DNA from: an uncultured Muribaculaceae bacterium
GTDB taxonomy: Bacteria; Bacteroidota; Bacteroidia; Bacteroidales; Muribaculaceae
Direction of reading: 5' to 3'
NCBI GenBank assembly: GCA_947627615.1
Contig: CANQWS010000015.1
Span: 1-64,000, forward strand
Length of the DNA stretch: 64,000 nucleotides
Made by a program: the position numbers and the translations under genes. The notes beneath the pieces were generated by a model that was not told the DNA's origin, did no database searches, and saw only the letters and a program-made list of their open reading frames with translations. This document shows positions 1 through 8,261 of this stretch, one piece after another (position 1 is the stretch's first letter; the number at the start of each line of letters is the position of its first letter).

Positions 1-102
1 TATATGGCTCATTTCGATGAAGCCATCGCCCGCAGCCTGTCACGCACCACCATAGTAAGGATTACCCTTACCGAACCGCCGGTCGGCAAATGCAAACCCT
101 GA
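1..102 (+). CDS. C-terminal end of an unidentified protein, cut by the window edge
   Basis: An open frame runs in from the left edge and stops with TGA at 100-102, giving 33 residues that end in VGKCKP. I do not recognise the family. The next 110 bases are AT-rich and hold no convincing gene. Its neighbours are fragments of a mobile element, so it may be part of the same remnant or the end of a resident gene at the insertion point. The opposite strand is also partly open here, so strand is not certain. Confidence 0.3.
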   Translation, partial: YMAHFDEAIARSLSRTTIVRITLTEPPVGKCKP

Positions 103-196
103 TCGAAGCAGAAGACAACTAGGATTTTATTTGAATTGGAATAGTGTATTTAATATTATTTTACATTTCAGTGCAAAGATTTGGCGCTGTATGTGG

Positions 197-739
197 CTAA
201 TTTTGCGATGTCATGGGCTTATGCCTGTACGGGAAAGGCATAGACAAAGAGAATTCAGAGGGTCCGTTTTTTGTCCTGAATCCCGAGAGCGGGAAGTATG
301 AATCGACGGCGCCGGATCTTATAGAGCGCGTGGGCGAGGCTATCAGTCCGGAGGACGAGATCAATGCCGCGTTTGCTGCCAAAGAATAGTTCTTGGCGTT
401 TCGAGCGTGGCCGTCGTTGATCATACGGGATATGTGCAACTTGGCATAGTCGCTGAAACTTGCATCCGTTTCTTCGGTGGAGAGGAACGCCACTACCTCC
501 TTGACAGTCCACTTGGAAGTGTCCTGCATGTTGAGTCGCTGATTGTAGTAGCCAATCAACTCTGTGCAGTAACGGAGAACGGCGTTGTCGCGTATCTCTC
601 GGTTCTTTGTTACGGACTTCTTGTCTACTACTTTGCCGGTCTTGATGAAAGCCGACTGTCTCTCGTGGATTACCCGGATATACACGGGGTAAAATCCATC
701 TGCGCGTTGCTTTTGAACGCAGGGGCGAAGGGTTGCCAT
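197..739 (-). pseudogene. Truncated tyrosine recombinase (integrase), N-terminal part only
   Basis: The frame begins at ATG 739. Residues 1-120 resemble the Bacteroidetes tyrosine recombinases: an arm-binding domain with the pattern RADGFYPVYIRVIHER and TGK, then the start of the SAM-like core-binding domain ending in RMINDGHARNAKNYSLA. Family members are about 370-420 residues with a C-terminal catalytic R-H-R-Y set; none of that is present. Beyond about residue 118 (nt 375-390) the translation loses family character and becomes Ser/Pro/Arg-rich, because it runs antisense through another gene fragment (201-389). The gene is therefore a broken remnant of a conjugative or mobilisable element, and the frame to 197 is only the open tail. 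Recombinase N-terminus confident; no function expected. Confidence 0.75.
201..389 (+). pseudogene. Orphan C-terminal gene fragment, antisense to the broken recombinase
   Basis: A plus-strand frame opens after a stop at 198-200 and ends with TAG at 387-389. From the internal ATG at 213 it gives 58 residues with a balanced, protein-like composition (GPFFVLNPESGKYESTAPDL, then an acidic stretch and a C-terminus ending AFAAKE). There is no ribosome binding site, and the frame looks like the tail of a longer protein whose 5' part is missing. It ends exactly where the recombinase reading from the other strand stops looking like its family. I infer that this is a real gene remnant and that the recombinase frame running through it is accidental. 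Family not recognised. Confidence 0.35.
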
Positions 740-817
740 ACTACTTTATTATTATTTGATTGATGCTTAATCCTTGCGGAGTTTTTTGTCAATCAGTAGA
801 TTACAACCCTTTTTGAA

Positions 818-883
818 CTCTCAACAACGCTCTCAACACGCTCTCAACAAGGGGGTCGGAAACTCTCAACTATTTCTCAACAA
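818..883. repeat. CTCTCAACA direct repeats with about 11-bp spacing (candidate integrase arm sites)
   Basis: Copies begin at 818 (CTCTCAACAA), 830 (CTCTCAACA), 841 (CTCTCAACAA), 863 (CTCTCAAC) and about 874 (TTTCTCAACAA). The steps are 12, 11, 22 and 11 bases, so all copies sit on nearly the same helical face, with one position empty. They lie just upstream of the broken recombinase gene. Tyrosine recombinases bind short direct repeats called arm-type sites near one end of their element; that role here is inferred. Confidence 0.5.
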
Positions 884-937
884 TCGTGCTCATTCTGCTC
901 GATTTGAGTGTTGAAGTGAGCGAGAGGTTTAAGAGCA

Positions 938-981
938 AATTAGGTCGTAACCTCTGATTTGCAGAGTATTACGACCTAATT
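938..981. terminator. Strong hairpin downstream of ppdK
   Basis: AATTAGGTCGTAA at 938-950 is perfectly complementary to 969-981, a 13-bp stem. Inside it CTCTG (952-956) pairs with CAGAG (962-966) around a 5-base loop. On the minus strand the hairpin follows the ppdK stop by about 25 bases and its distal arm ends in T residues, fitting an intrinsic terminator. It could also mark the boundary between chromosome and element remnant. Confidence 0.6.
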
Positions 982-1004
982 ATATGTGGTTCAAGAGTTG
1001 TCTA

Positions 1005-3719
1005 TCAATCCTCTATTGCAGCCTGCGCCGCAGCTACGCGGGCGATGGGCACGCGGAACGGTGAGCAGCTGACGTAGTTCATGCCAAGTTTAGCGCAGAA
1101 TTTAACTGAAGAGGGTTCACCTCCGTGCTCGCCACAGATTCCGACTTTGAGTTCGGGCTTGGTAGCACGGCCTTTTTCTACGCCCATTCTTACGAGCTGG
1201 CCAACGCCTTCCTGGTCGAGGACTTCGAAGGGATCGGTCTTGATGATGCCATGTTCCTTGTAGAATTTGAGGAATTTGGGAGCATCGTCGCGAGAGAATC
1301 CGAATGTCATCTGGGTAAGGTCATTTGTACCGAATGAGAAGAAGTCAGCAACGGTAGCGATCTGATCGGCAACGAGAGCTGCACGGGGAACTTCAATCAT
1401 GGTTCCTACCTTGTAATTTACGTTGGTGCCTTTTTCAACGAATACCTTGGCGGCTGTGATGTTGATAACGTTAGCCTGGTTCTGGATTTCCTTGAGAGAA
1501 CCTACCAGAGGTATCATGATTTCGGGATGAACGTCGATTCCGCGGTTCTTGCAGGCAATAGCTGCTTCGATGATGGCGCGGGTCTGCATCTCGGTGATTT
1601 CGGGATAGGTGATACCGAGACGGCATCCACGATGACCGAGCATGGGGTTGAATTCCTCGAGGCTGTCAACTTTGGCTTTAACTTCTTCAAGAGTCAGGCC
1701 CATTTCGGTTGCAAGCTCTTTCTGAGTAGCGGTCTGATGAGGAACGAACTCATGCAAGGGAGGATCGAGAAGGCGGATAGTCACTCCGTAGCCGTCCATT
1801 GCCTCGAAGATGCCTTCGAAGTCACCACGCTGCATGGGGAGAAGTTTGGCAAGTGCCACACGACGTCCTTCAACATCGCCTGCGAGAATCATCTCACGAA
1901 CGGCCTTGATGCGGTCGCCTTCAAAGAACATGTGCTCTGTGCGGCAGAGACCGATACCCTGAGCTCCGAAATGACGGGCCTGTTTGGCGTCTCGGGGAGA
2001 ATCGGCGTTGGTGCGCACGAGAGTGTGGGTATATTTGGCAGCAAGGTTCATGATTGCGCCGAAGTCACCGTCAAGTTCGGGTTCGGTTGTGGGAACCTGT
2101 CCGTCATAAACGTCACCGGTTGAACCGTTGAGAGAGATCCAGTCACCTTCATGATATGTCTTACCACCGGTGGTGAGGGTCTTTTCCTTGTAATCGATGC
2201 GGATTTCGCCGGCACCTGAAACGCAGCATTTACCCATACCGCGGGCAACAACGGCAGCGTGAGAGGTCATACCGCCACGCATTGTGAGGATACCCTGGGC
2301 AACGGCCATACCGCGGAGGTCTTCAGGAGAGGTCTCGATACGTACGAGAACCACTTTCTTTTTCTTCTCGGCCCAAGCCTCGGCTTCGTCAGCAGAGAAT
2401 ACAACCTGACCGGTAGCGGCACCCGGAGATGCGGGAAGACCTTTGGCAACTACATTGGCGCGCTTGAGAGCAGCCTTGTCAAATACGGGGTGGAGAAGCT
2501 CATCGAGTTTCTGGGGTTCCATGCGGAGAAGGGCGGTCTTTTCATCGATTTCGCCAGCACGGAGAAGGTCCATGGCGATTTTCACCATAGCGGCACCGGT
2601 GCGCTTTCCGTTACGGGTCTGAAGCATCCAGAGCTTACCGTCCTGAATGGTGAACTCCATGTCCTGCATATCCTTGTAATAGTCCTCAAGACGATTTGCA
2701 ATGGCGATAAGGTCAGCTGCGCAAGTAGGCATTGACTCTTCGAGCGAGGGATATTTTGCAGCACGGACTTCTTCGGTTATGCCCTGCAGGGCAGCCCAAC
2801 GGCGAGAGCCTTCGACTGTGATCTGCTGGGGTGTGCGGATACCGGCAACAACGTCCTCACCCTGAGCATTGATAAGATATTCACCGTTGAAGATGTTTTC
2901 GCCAGTAGCGGCGTCGCGGCTGAAAGCAACACCGGTTGCGGAGTTGTCGCCCATGTTACCGTAAACCATAGCCTGTACGTTGACAGCGGTTCCCCACTCT
3001 TCGGGAATCTGGTTCATGCGACGATAGATGATGGCGCGTTCGTTCATCCAGCTGTCGAACACAGCGCAGATACCACCCCAGAGCTGTTCCCATGCACTGT
3101 CGGGGAAATCTTTGCCGGTGTATTCCTTAACGGCAGCCTTGAAGAGCTTAACGAGGTTCTTGAGGTCGTCAACATCAAGTTCGGTATCAAGTTTGACGCC
3201 TTTTTCCTCTTTCACCTTTTCCATTATTTCCTCGAAGGGATCAATGTCTTCCTTGCTCTTGGGTTTCATGCCGAGAACAACGTCGCCGTACATCTGCACG
3301 AAACGACGGTAGCTGTCCCATGCGAAACGGGGGTTGCCGCTCTTTGTGGCGAGCGATTCAACTGTAGCGTCGTTCATACCGAGGTTGAGGACAGTGTCCA
3401 TCATACCGGGCATTGAAGCGCGAGCGCCTGAACGAACTGATACAAGAAGGGGATTCTGGGGATTGTCGAATTTGTTTCCAGTCAAATTCTCAACATGGGC
3501 TATAGCGGCCTCAACGTCCTTCTGCAGACGTTTAACCACTTCATCGCGGCCATATTGAGTGTATTCGGTGCATACTTCAGTAGTGATAGTAAAACCAGGA
3601 GGCACAGGCATGCCCAAGAGGTTCATTTCGGCGAGGTTTGCACCTTTACCGCCAAGGATATTGCGCATAGAGGCATTGCCTTCTGCCTTACCATCTCCGA
3701 ACGTGTAAACTCTTTTCAT
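1005..3719 (-). CDS. ppdK: Pyruvate, phosphate dikinase
   Basis: The 904-residue product matches the usual length of bacterial PPDK. It interconverts pyruvate, ATP and Pi with PEP, AMP and PPi in the cytoplasm, linking glycolysis and gluconeogenesis. Visible parts are the N-terminal nucleotide-binding region with GGKGANLAEM near residue 25, the swivelling phosphohistidine domain with GGMTSHAAVVARGMG near residue 484 (the His is the phosphocarrier and TSH the family signature), and the C-terminal PEP/pyruvate barrel with LGHRGCRLG and the catalytic Cys in VGICGEHGGE near residue 864. It stands alone on the minus strand with its own terminator. In Bacteroidales this PPi-type enzyme often supports PEP-pyruvate cycling. 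The start is ATG at 3719; the upstream region carries a -7 box. Very secure. Confidence 0.97.
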   Translation of the reverse strand: MKRVYTFGDGKAEGNASMRNILGGKGANLAEMNLLGMPVPPGFTITTEVCTEYTQYGRDEVVKRLQKDVEAAIAHVENLTGNKFDNPQNPLLVSVRSGARASMPGMMDTVLNLGMNDATVESLATKSGNPRFAWDSYRRFVQMYGDVVLGMKPKSKEDIDPFEEIMEKVKEEKGVKLDTELDVDDLKNLVKLFKAAVKEYTGKDFPDSAWEQLWGGICAVFDSWMNERAIIYRRMNQIPEEWGTAVNVQAMVYGNMGDNSATGVAFSRDAATGENIFNGEYLINAQGEDVVAGIRTPQQITVEGSRRWAALQGITEEVRAAKYPSLEESMPTCAADLIAIANRLEDYYKDMQDMEFTIQDGKLWMLQTRNGKRTGAAMVKIAMDLLRAGEIDEKTALLRMEPQKLDELLHPVFDKAALKRANVVAKGLPASPGAATGQVVFSADEAEAWAEKKKKVVLVRIETSPEDLRGMAVAQGILTMRGGMTSHAAVVARGMGKCCVSGAGEIRIDYKEKTLTTGGKTYHEGDWISLNGSTGDVYDGQVPTTEPELDGDFGAIMNLAAKYTHTLVRTNADSPRDAKQARHFGAQGIGLCRTEHMFFEGDRIKAVREMILAGDVEGRRVALAKLLPMQRGDFEGIFEAMDGYGVTIRLLDPPLHEFVPHQTATQKELATEMGLTLEEVKAKVDSLEEFNPMLGHRGCRLGITYPEITEMQTRAIIEAAIACKNRGIDVHPEIMIPLVGSLKEIQNQANVINITAAKVFVEKGTNVNYKVGTMIEVPRAALVADQIATVADFFSFGTNDLTQMTFGFSRDDAPKFLKFYKEHGIIKTDPFEVLDQEGVGQLVRMGVEKGRATKPELKVGICGEHGGEPSSVKFCAKLGMNYVSCSPFRVPIARVAAAQAAIED

Positions 3720-3787
3720 TTTAAAAATTAAGAATTGAATTAGTTTATGAGAATAGATTTATTTTTCGGTAATCAAATATAAATCGG

Positions 3788-3824
3788 TTAACTTTAGTTA
3801 ATGAGGGATAGTGATGCAAAAATA
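3788..3824 (-). promoter_or_regulatory. Predicted ppdK promoter (-7 box) with a downstream palindrome
   Basis: On the minus strand TATTTTTG (3824-3817) fits the Bacteroidetes -7 box TAnnTTTG about 100 bases before the ppdK start. A perfect inverted repeat TTAACT-TT-AGTTAA (3788-3801) falls in the early transcribed leader. No good -33 TTG was found, so the promoter is only moderately supported. Confidence 0.35.
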
Positions 3825-3936
3825 ACACAATAATACCGAAATCAGAAATTATTTCAACAAATTTTGCGAGAATATCCTCATCTTTGAGTTTATTTAAGTA
3901 CTTTTGTAAAACGAAACATTCAAAGATTTCATTCTC

Positions 3937-5052
3937 ATGGCCAAGATAGGAGACATGGTCCGCTTCCTGAACACCACCGGAGGCGGTCGGGTAACAAAGA
4001 TAAAGGACAATATAGCATACGTTGAAGACGAGGACGGCTTCGAGACTCCCGTACTGATGAGGGAGTGCGTGGTTGTGGCGGCAGCTTCCGACCAGAAAAT
4101 GAGTCAGGCACAGGAGCAGCAGCCAGCGGTGACTGCAAAAACAGTCAGTGCGGCACCCACAAAAGAAATGAAATCGCCTCAGACCGGCTCGCCGAAGGCA
4201 GTGGCCGAGGACGAGCTTCCGGTAATAGAGACTCCGGAGGGAGAGAAGATAAATCTTGTCCTCGCCTACGAACCGACGGACATAAAACAGCTGTCGACAA
4301 CGACATTCGACACATACATTGTCAACGATTCGAACTACTTCCTCTACTTCTCATATATGACAAAAGCCGACGAATGCGACAAGTGGACCACCCGCTACGC
4401 CGGTATCGTGGAACCGAACATCCAGCTGTTTATCGGAGAGATTTCCCATGAGGATCTTCCCTCGATGGACCGTGTGGCCATACAATACATCGCATTCAAA
4501 CGTGACAAGGAATTCACATTGAAGCAACCCGCACTCATTGAAGAACCGCTTGACACAACCAAGTTCTTCAGACTGCACTGCTTCACGCCAAACACCTACT
4601 TTGACAAAAATGTGATTTCGCTTGAACTCGTCACGAACGACGCACCGCGCAGAGCAATTGTCGTTGACCCCAAAAAGCTGAAGGCATCCATGGCTGAAAA
4701 GAAAGCAGCCGACATGCCCCGCAGACGGATCATAAAGAAGAAACACACCAAGGCGGAGCGCAAGGCCGATGACACAATCGTCGTGGACCTGCACATATCT
4801 TCGCTTGTGGATGACATCCGCGGTCTGTCAAATGCCGACATGCTCAATCTGCAGGTCGATGAATTCAGCCGCATAATGGACGAGAATGCAAAGAACAAGG
4901 GGCAGAAGATTGTATTCATCCACGGCAAGGGCGAAGGAGTGCTCCGCAATGCCATCCTCAAGGAGTTGAACCACCGCTATAAAGGTAACGATGTGCAGGA
5001 TGCCTCATTCAGGGAATACGGATTCGGAGCCACACAAGTGACCATCAGATGA
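3937..5052 (+). CDS. DUF2027 protein with C-terminal Smr domain
   Basis: A 371-residue cytoplasmic protein. It starts with an SH3-like segment (GDMVRFLNTTGGGRVTKIKD) typical of DUF2027, followed by a low-complexity Ala/Lys/Pro linker (about residues 50-85), a DUF2027 beta-domain, a basic linker RRRIIKKKHTKAERK and a Smr domain in the last 90 residues. The Smr signatures VVDLH (about residue 280) and IHGKGEGVLRNAI are intact. Smr domains bind or nick DNA or RNA and occur at the end of MutS2, which is also encoded here (41180). The function of DUF2027-Smr proteins is not established. Its TGA overlaps the ATG of the next gene in ATGA, so the two are translationally coupled. A TACTTTTG box at 3899-3906 may be its promoter, and an 8-bp inverted repeat, ATCTTTGA (3880-3887) with TCAAAGAT (3920-3927), brackets it. 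Confidence 0.9.
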   Translation: MAKIGDMVRFLNTTGGGRVTKIKDNIAYVEDEDGFETPVLMRECVVVAAASDQKMSQAQEQQPAVTAKTVSAAPTKEMKSPQTGSPKAVAEDELPVIETPEGEKINLVLAYEPTDIKQLSTTTFDTYIVNDSNYFLYFSYMTKADECDKWTTRYAGIVEPNIQLFIGEISHEDLPSMDRVAIQYIAFKRDKEFTLKQPALIEEPLDTTKFFRLHCFTPNTYFDKNVISLELVTNDAPRRAIVVDPKKLKASMAEKKAADMPRRRIIKKKHTKAERKADDTIVVDLHISSLVDDIRGLSNADMLNLQVDEFSRIMDENAKNKGQKIVFIHGKGEGVLRNAILKELNHRYKGNDVQDASFREYGFGATQVTIR

Positions 5053-5807
5053 TATTCTGTTTCTCAGCCTGCGGCAACACGGCTCTCGTGGCCCATCGTC
5101 TCGCCGGGATTCTCGGCGAGAAAGTAACGATGATCACGAACAATGCCCCGCGCAGTTATGATGTAGACACCCACCGCAGAGTCATCTGGGCTTTCCCAGT
5201 CTATTCATGGGGGCTTCCGCGGGAGGTAAGGGATTACATCCGGACAGTCAGAATTATCGGCGGTGAAACGAAGGACCATTTCATGGTTGCGACATGCGGC
5301 GATGACGCCGGACTGGCCGATAAAATATGGGCAAAGAGCATAGCCGGACGTGGATGGCGCCCTATAGCCGCGCATACGGTAATAATGCCCAACACTTACG
5401 TGAATCTGCCGGGATTCGATGTTGACAAGGTTACACTCGCCAATGAAAAACTCTCAGAGGCACCCGAAAGAATCGAAGAAATTGCCCATGCGATAAAATG
5501 CCGTTCCACGATTTCAAAAATCACACGCGGACGCTGTCCGTGGCTGAAAACAAGAATATTATATCCGCTGTTCAACCTTTTTCTGTCATCTCCGAAACCA
5601 TTCAAGGCCGAAGCTCACTGCATAGGATGCGGAAAATGCTCCCGTTCATGTCCGATGGGAAATATTGCTATTGTAAACAGCATTCCTCAGTGGGGCAATA
5701 ACTGCACGATGTGCATGGCATGTTATCACCACTGCCCTTACCACGCTGTGGCATACGGCAAAATAACAAGGAAAAAGGGACAATATCTCGCCCCGGATAA
5801 ATTCTAA
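5049..5807 (+). CDS. EFR1-type flavodoxin-ferredoxin fusion protein
   Basis: A 252-residue predicted electron-transfer protein. The N-terminus has a flavodoxin-like FMN loop, FSACGNTALVA, close to the FSATGN consensus, followed by the WAFPVYSWGLP segment. The C-terminus carries two ferredoxin 4Fe-4S motifs, CIGCGKCSRSCP (about residue 192) and CTMCMACYHHCP (about residue 218). This layout matches EFR1 family ferredoxins, cytoplasmic carriers in anaerobes whose partners are mostly unknown. The ATG overlaps the stop of the DUF2027-Smr gene by four bases. The stop lies 9 bases from the stop of the convergent gene at 5817. Family assignment is good; the electron donor and acceptor cannot be read from the sequence. 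Confidence 0.88.
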   Translation: MIFCFSACGNTALVAHRLAGILGEKVTMITNNAPRSYDVDTHRRVIWAFPVYSWGLPREVRDYIRTVRIIGGETKDHFMVATCGDDAGLADKIWAKSIAGRGWRPIAAHTVIMPNTYVNLPGFDVDKVTLANEKLSEAPERIEEIAHAIKCRSTISKITRGRCPWLKTRILYPLFNLFLSSPKPFKAEAHCIGCGKCSRSCPMGNIAIVNSIPQWGNNCTMCMACYHHCPYHAVAYGKITRKKGQYLAPDKF

Positions 5808-5816
5808 ACCGGATTT

Positions 5817-6371
5817 TTAAACCGTTATGGTCTGATTCCGGATACAGCTGTTGGAAGGGACAGAAAGATAAACACAGAGTCTGGTCACCGCTTCAACGGC
5901 GGCAATGTCATCCGGATTAAATTTCAGATAAACGGCATCGGGGTGTTCAACCGGCCGGTTCAAGCCGATAATCCGTGGAGGCAAAGGCATGTCAAACAAA
6001 ACAGAAGAAGGCAATGTCTCATTATAAACCATGACATCGAAACCGCCCCATCTCTCATTCATAATTGAAAGAGCCCCTGCAACTGCAACCGAATCAATTC
6101 GGCTGACAGGGATGAACAAAGCGCCATTGGACTGGGCGAGCATCTGACCGGCCCTGACATCGTCATGCAGAAAAGCCACCTTGCACCCTGACGATACATA
6201 TAGCTTTATTATCGAATTTTCCGTCTCACCGATCAAGCCGGCCATCAGCACCCTCAGTCTGGGCATTCTGATTCTGAACCAGCCGTCGGACTGACTTTTA
6301 TTTGATGATTTCCTTACCGGCTGCGTGCGCCGGTAGTCTTCCATCTTCTTTTCAAGGTAGTTGTCGGCCAT
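5817..6371 (-). CDS. Rossmann-fold protein resembling a degenerate short-chain dehydrogenase
   Basis: About 184 residues. The segment LRVLMAGLIGETENSIIKLY, then GCKVAFLHDD, and later MNERWGGFDVMVYNE mirrors the first half of a short-chain dehydrogenase: glycine-rich turn, acidic end of strand 2 and the NNAG region. The glycine pattern is weakened, NNAG reads YNET, and the catalytic Tyr-x-x-x-Lys half is missing, so classical reductase activity is doubtful. The start may be GTG at 6377, overlapping the upstream stop as GTGA, or ATG at 6371; I chose ATG. Tight spacing to the YitT gene indicates one operon, so a role linked to that membrane protein is possible. The name SDR-like is inference from pattern. 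Confidence 0.7.
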   Translation of the reverse strand: MADNYLEKKMEDYRRTQPVRKSSNKSQSDGWFRIRMPRLRVLMAGLIGETENSIIKLYVSSGCKVAFLHDDVRAGQMLAQSNGALFIPVSRIDSVAVAGALSIMNERWGGFDVMVYNETLPSSVLFDMPLPPRIIGLNRPVEHPDAVYLKFNPDDIAAVEAVTRLCVYLSVPSNSCIRNQTITV

Positions 6372-6373
6372 AA

Positions 6374-7327
6374 TCACGCCGGAGCATCAGTACCTTTCAT
6401 TGTATCGATAACTTTCGGGGCCTTATGCTTGGGCTCAACTTTGAGTTTTATGGAATCGAACCCCTGTCCGTAAACACCGTTGACATTAGCCTGCGAGATA
6501 AAGGCATGTTCATCGATGCTCTTGATTATTCGGAAAATATTGACTGACTCTATCTTTCGGCACATTACAAGCAGAATTTTTACTTCATGCTTGGAGTACC
6601 AGCCGGTTCCGCTTAAAACGGTGCATCCACGCTTGGCTTCATTGTTGATAGCCGTGGCAATCTCGTCCCACATTGGCGAGAAAATGATGAACTGCACGGC
6701 CTGACGGTTGGTGTTTATGACCATATCGGCCATGAACGAAGCTATTGCGAGGACTATAAAACCATAGACCACAGTATCCACATTGTGGAATATAAGATAG
6801 GATGACGAGATAATCACCATATCCGTGTAGAGCATGGTTCGGCCTACACTCACGTTGGAATGCTTCGAGACCATCGCAGCCACAATATCCGTGCCTCCTG
6901 TGCTACCGTTGTGTGTAAATGATATTCCTACACCGATACCGCACATCATACCGCCGATAATCACGTTCATAAACGGCTGCCCTACGACAAGCGGCTCATG
7001 GAACATGGGCGTCAGCAAACCGATGAACAGGGAAACCATCACAGCTCCGAATATGGTTCCGAGAACAAACTGCTTGCCCACAATCTTGAACGCGAATGCA
7101 AGCAGAATGAGATTACATACAAGAGTGGTGATAGCGACCGGGATGCCGAATCCGAACCAGTTGTCGCTAAGGAAATATACTATTGTTCCGAGACCGGCAA
7201 GACCGCCGATAACAACTTTCTCCTGAAAAATGAAAGCGGAGAAGCCGAAAGCATATATAAAAATTCCGAGTGTTATAAAGAAATAGTCACGCGTGGAGCG
7301 CCACAGTTTTTCTCCTGAAATCTTCAT
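6374..7327 (-). CDS. YitT family membrane protein (DUF161/DUF2179)
   Basis: A 317-residue inner-membrane protein with five or six hydrophobic segments in the first 210 residues, including the conserved NGSTGGTDIVA motif near residue 140, and a soluble C-terminal DUF2179 domain (about 215-300) with the pattern GCTVLSGTGWYSKHEVKILL. The family is widespread; its transport substrate is not known. The C-terminal domain has a PII-like ligand-binding appearance. A promoter with -33 and -7 elements lies 29-60 bases upstream of the ATG. The downstream Rossmann-like gene follows immediately. Family assignment is secure, function open. Confidence 0.93.
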   Translation of the reverse strand: MKISGEKLWRSTRDYFFITLGIFIYAFGFSAFIFQEKVVIGGLAGLGTIVYFLSDNWFGFGIPVAITTLVCNLILLAFAFKIVGKQFVLGTIFGAVMVSLFIGLLTPMFHEPLVVGQPFMNVIIGGMMCGIGVGISFTHNGSTGGTDIVAAMVSKHSNVSVGRTMLYTDMVIISSSYLIFHNVDTVVYGFIVLAIASFMADMVINTNRQAVQFIIFSPMWDEIATAINNEAKRGCTVLSGTGWYSKHEVKILLVMCRKIESVNIFRIIKSIDEHAFISQANVNGVYGQGFDSIKLKVEPKHKAPKVIDTMKGTDAPA

Positions 7328-7355
7328 AGATGATATTAATATTTAAAATTCGTGG

Positions 7356-7387
7356 CAAAGTTAATCCAACAATGCAGGATTACAAAA
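7356..7387 (-). promoter_or_regulatory. Predicted promoter of the YitT gene
   Basis: On the minus strand TTTTG (7387-7383) and TAACTTTG (7363-7356) match the Bacteroidetes -33 TTTG and -7 TAnnTTTG elements with a 19-base spacer, the expected spacing. On the opposite strand another TAACTTTG (7410-7417) lies upstream of the outer-membrane gene at 7466, so this gap probably holds divergent promoters. Confidence 0.6.
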
Positions 7388-7465
7388 TAAAAATCCGGAA
7401 TTTTTTCACTAACTTTGGGCCTGAATTAAACATCAAGTAAAACATTCCGTTTCAACAAAACCGCC

Positions 7466-8224
7466 ATGCGAAAGTCTTATCTGTTGATACTATTGATAAT
7501 AGGTTTTCTGTATCCCGTCAGCTCGGAAGCCCAGAGCGAGAAATTCGTTGACTTCTCCCCTGCCACGAAAATGCTCGAACTTCAGATTCACGGTCTGGTA
7601 GGCGGCAGCTCGGTCACACAGAACTATGACAAACTGTATTCCCGAATACAGAACCACAATGTGAACATGGGCAATTCATGGGGCGTCGGCGCAAAAGCCG
7701 TGTTCGGTGTCAGAAACTTTTTCGGTTTCGGCACATCGGCCAACATAATGCTCAACTACTACAATATAGACATGGCGATTGTAGGCGAGGAAAACACAAG
7801 CATGAGCGCTGTTTTTGTCAACAACCGCACGGTCACATTCAACATACCGGTATTCGCCAGTTTCAGATTCAATGTGGCACACAGCGTAAGATGGGACATC
7901 GATGCCGGATTTTACTATGCTTACGGTTTTGCCGGACGACAGAAACAGCAGATTTACCGGGCCGAAATCAATGCCGTCGACGAGCTTGTACCGGAAATAG
8001 AAAAAGTAACCACAGATTACTACCACTCTGACCGGACACTGTTCAATGTGTTCAACCGGGGTGACATTGGAATCCATCTGGGAATGTCAATCAATTTCGG
8101 ACCGCATCTTGCCGTAGGGTTCCAGACCCAATACGGACTGAAAAACTCGGCCCGAAGCAACATAGTGGATAACCCGTCGGTCCATAACTTCTATATGGCA
8201 GGATTGCTCGGTTATCGTTTCTGA
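7466..8224 (+). CDS. Outer-membrane beta-barrel protein
   Basis: A 252-residue protein beginning with a clear signal peptide (MRKSYLLILLIIGFLYPVSSEAQS, cleavage after SEA or AQS). The mature part alternates hydrophobic and polar residues in strands rich in Gly, Asn and aromatics, for example VFGVRNFFGFGTSANIMLNY, and ends in the typical C-terminal strand GLLGYRF with a terminal Phe. This fits the small outer-membrane barrel group of Bacteroidetes (PorT-like). No enzyme motif is visible. It is followed by trpS after 37 bases and may share its transcript. A -7 box TAACTTTG lies at 7410-7417. Confidence 0.85.
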   Translation: MRKSYLLILLIIGFLYPVSSEAQSEKFVDFSPATKMLELQIHGLVGGSSVTQNYDKLYSRIQNHNVNMGNSWGVGAKAVFGVRNFFGFGTSANIMLNYYNIDMAIVGEENTSMSAVFVNNRTVTFNIPVFASFRFNVAHSVRWDIDAGFYYAYGFAGRQKQQIYRAEINAVDELVPEIEKVTTDYYHSDRTLFNVFNRGDIGIHLGMSINFGPHLAVGFQTQYGLKNSARSNIVDNPSVHNFYMAGLLGYRF

Positions 8225-8261
8225 AAATAATAATCAAACATCAAATCATTATAAAAAATCT

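Noticed and set aside
407-763. Plus-strand frame opposite the integrase
   Set aside because: The minus strand encodes a recognisable recombinase N-terminus, so this frame is a shadow.
1527-2735. Long plus-strand open frames opposite ppdK
   Set aside because: They are antisense to a full, highly conserved enzyme and their translations lack family motifs; they follow from the codon use of ppdK.
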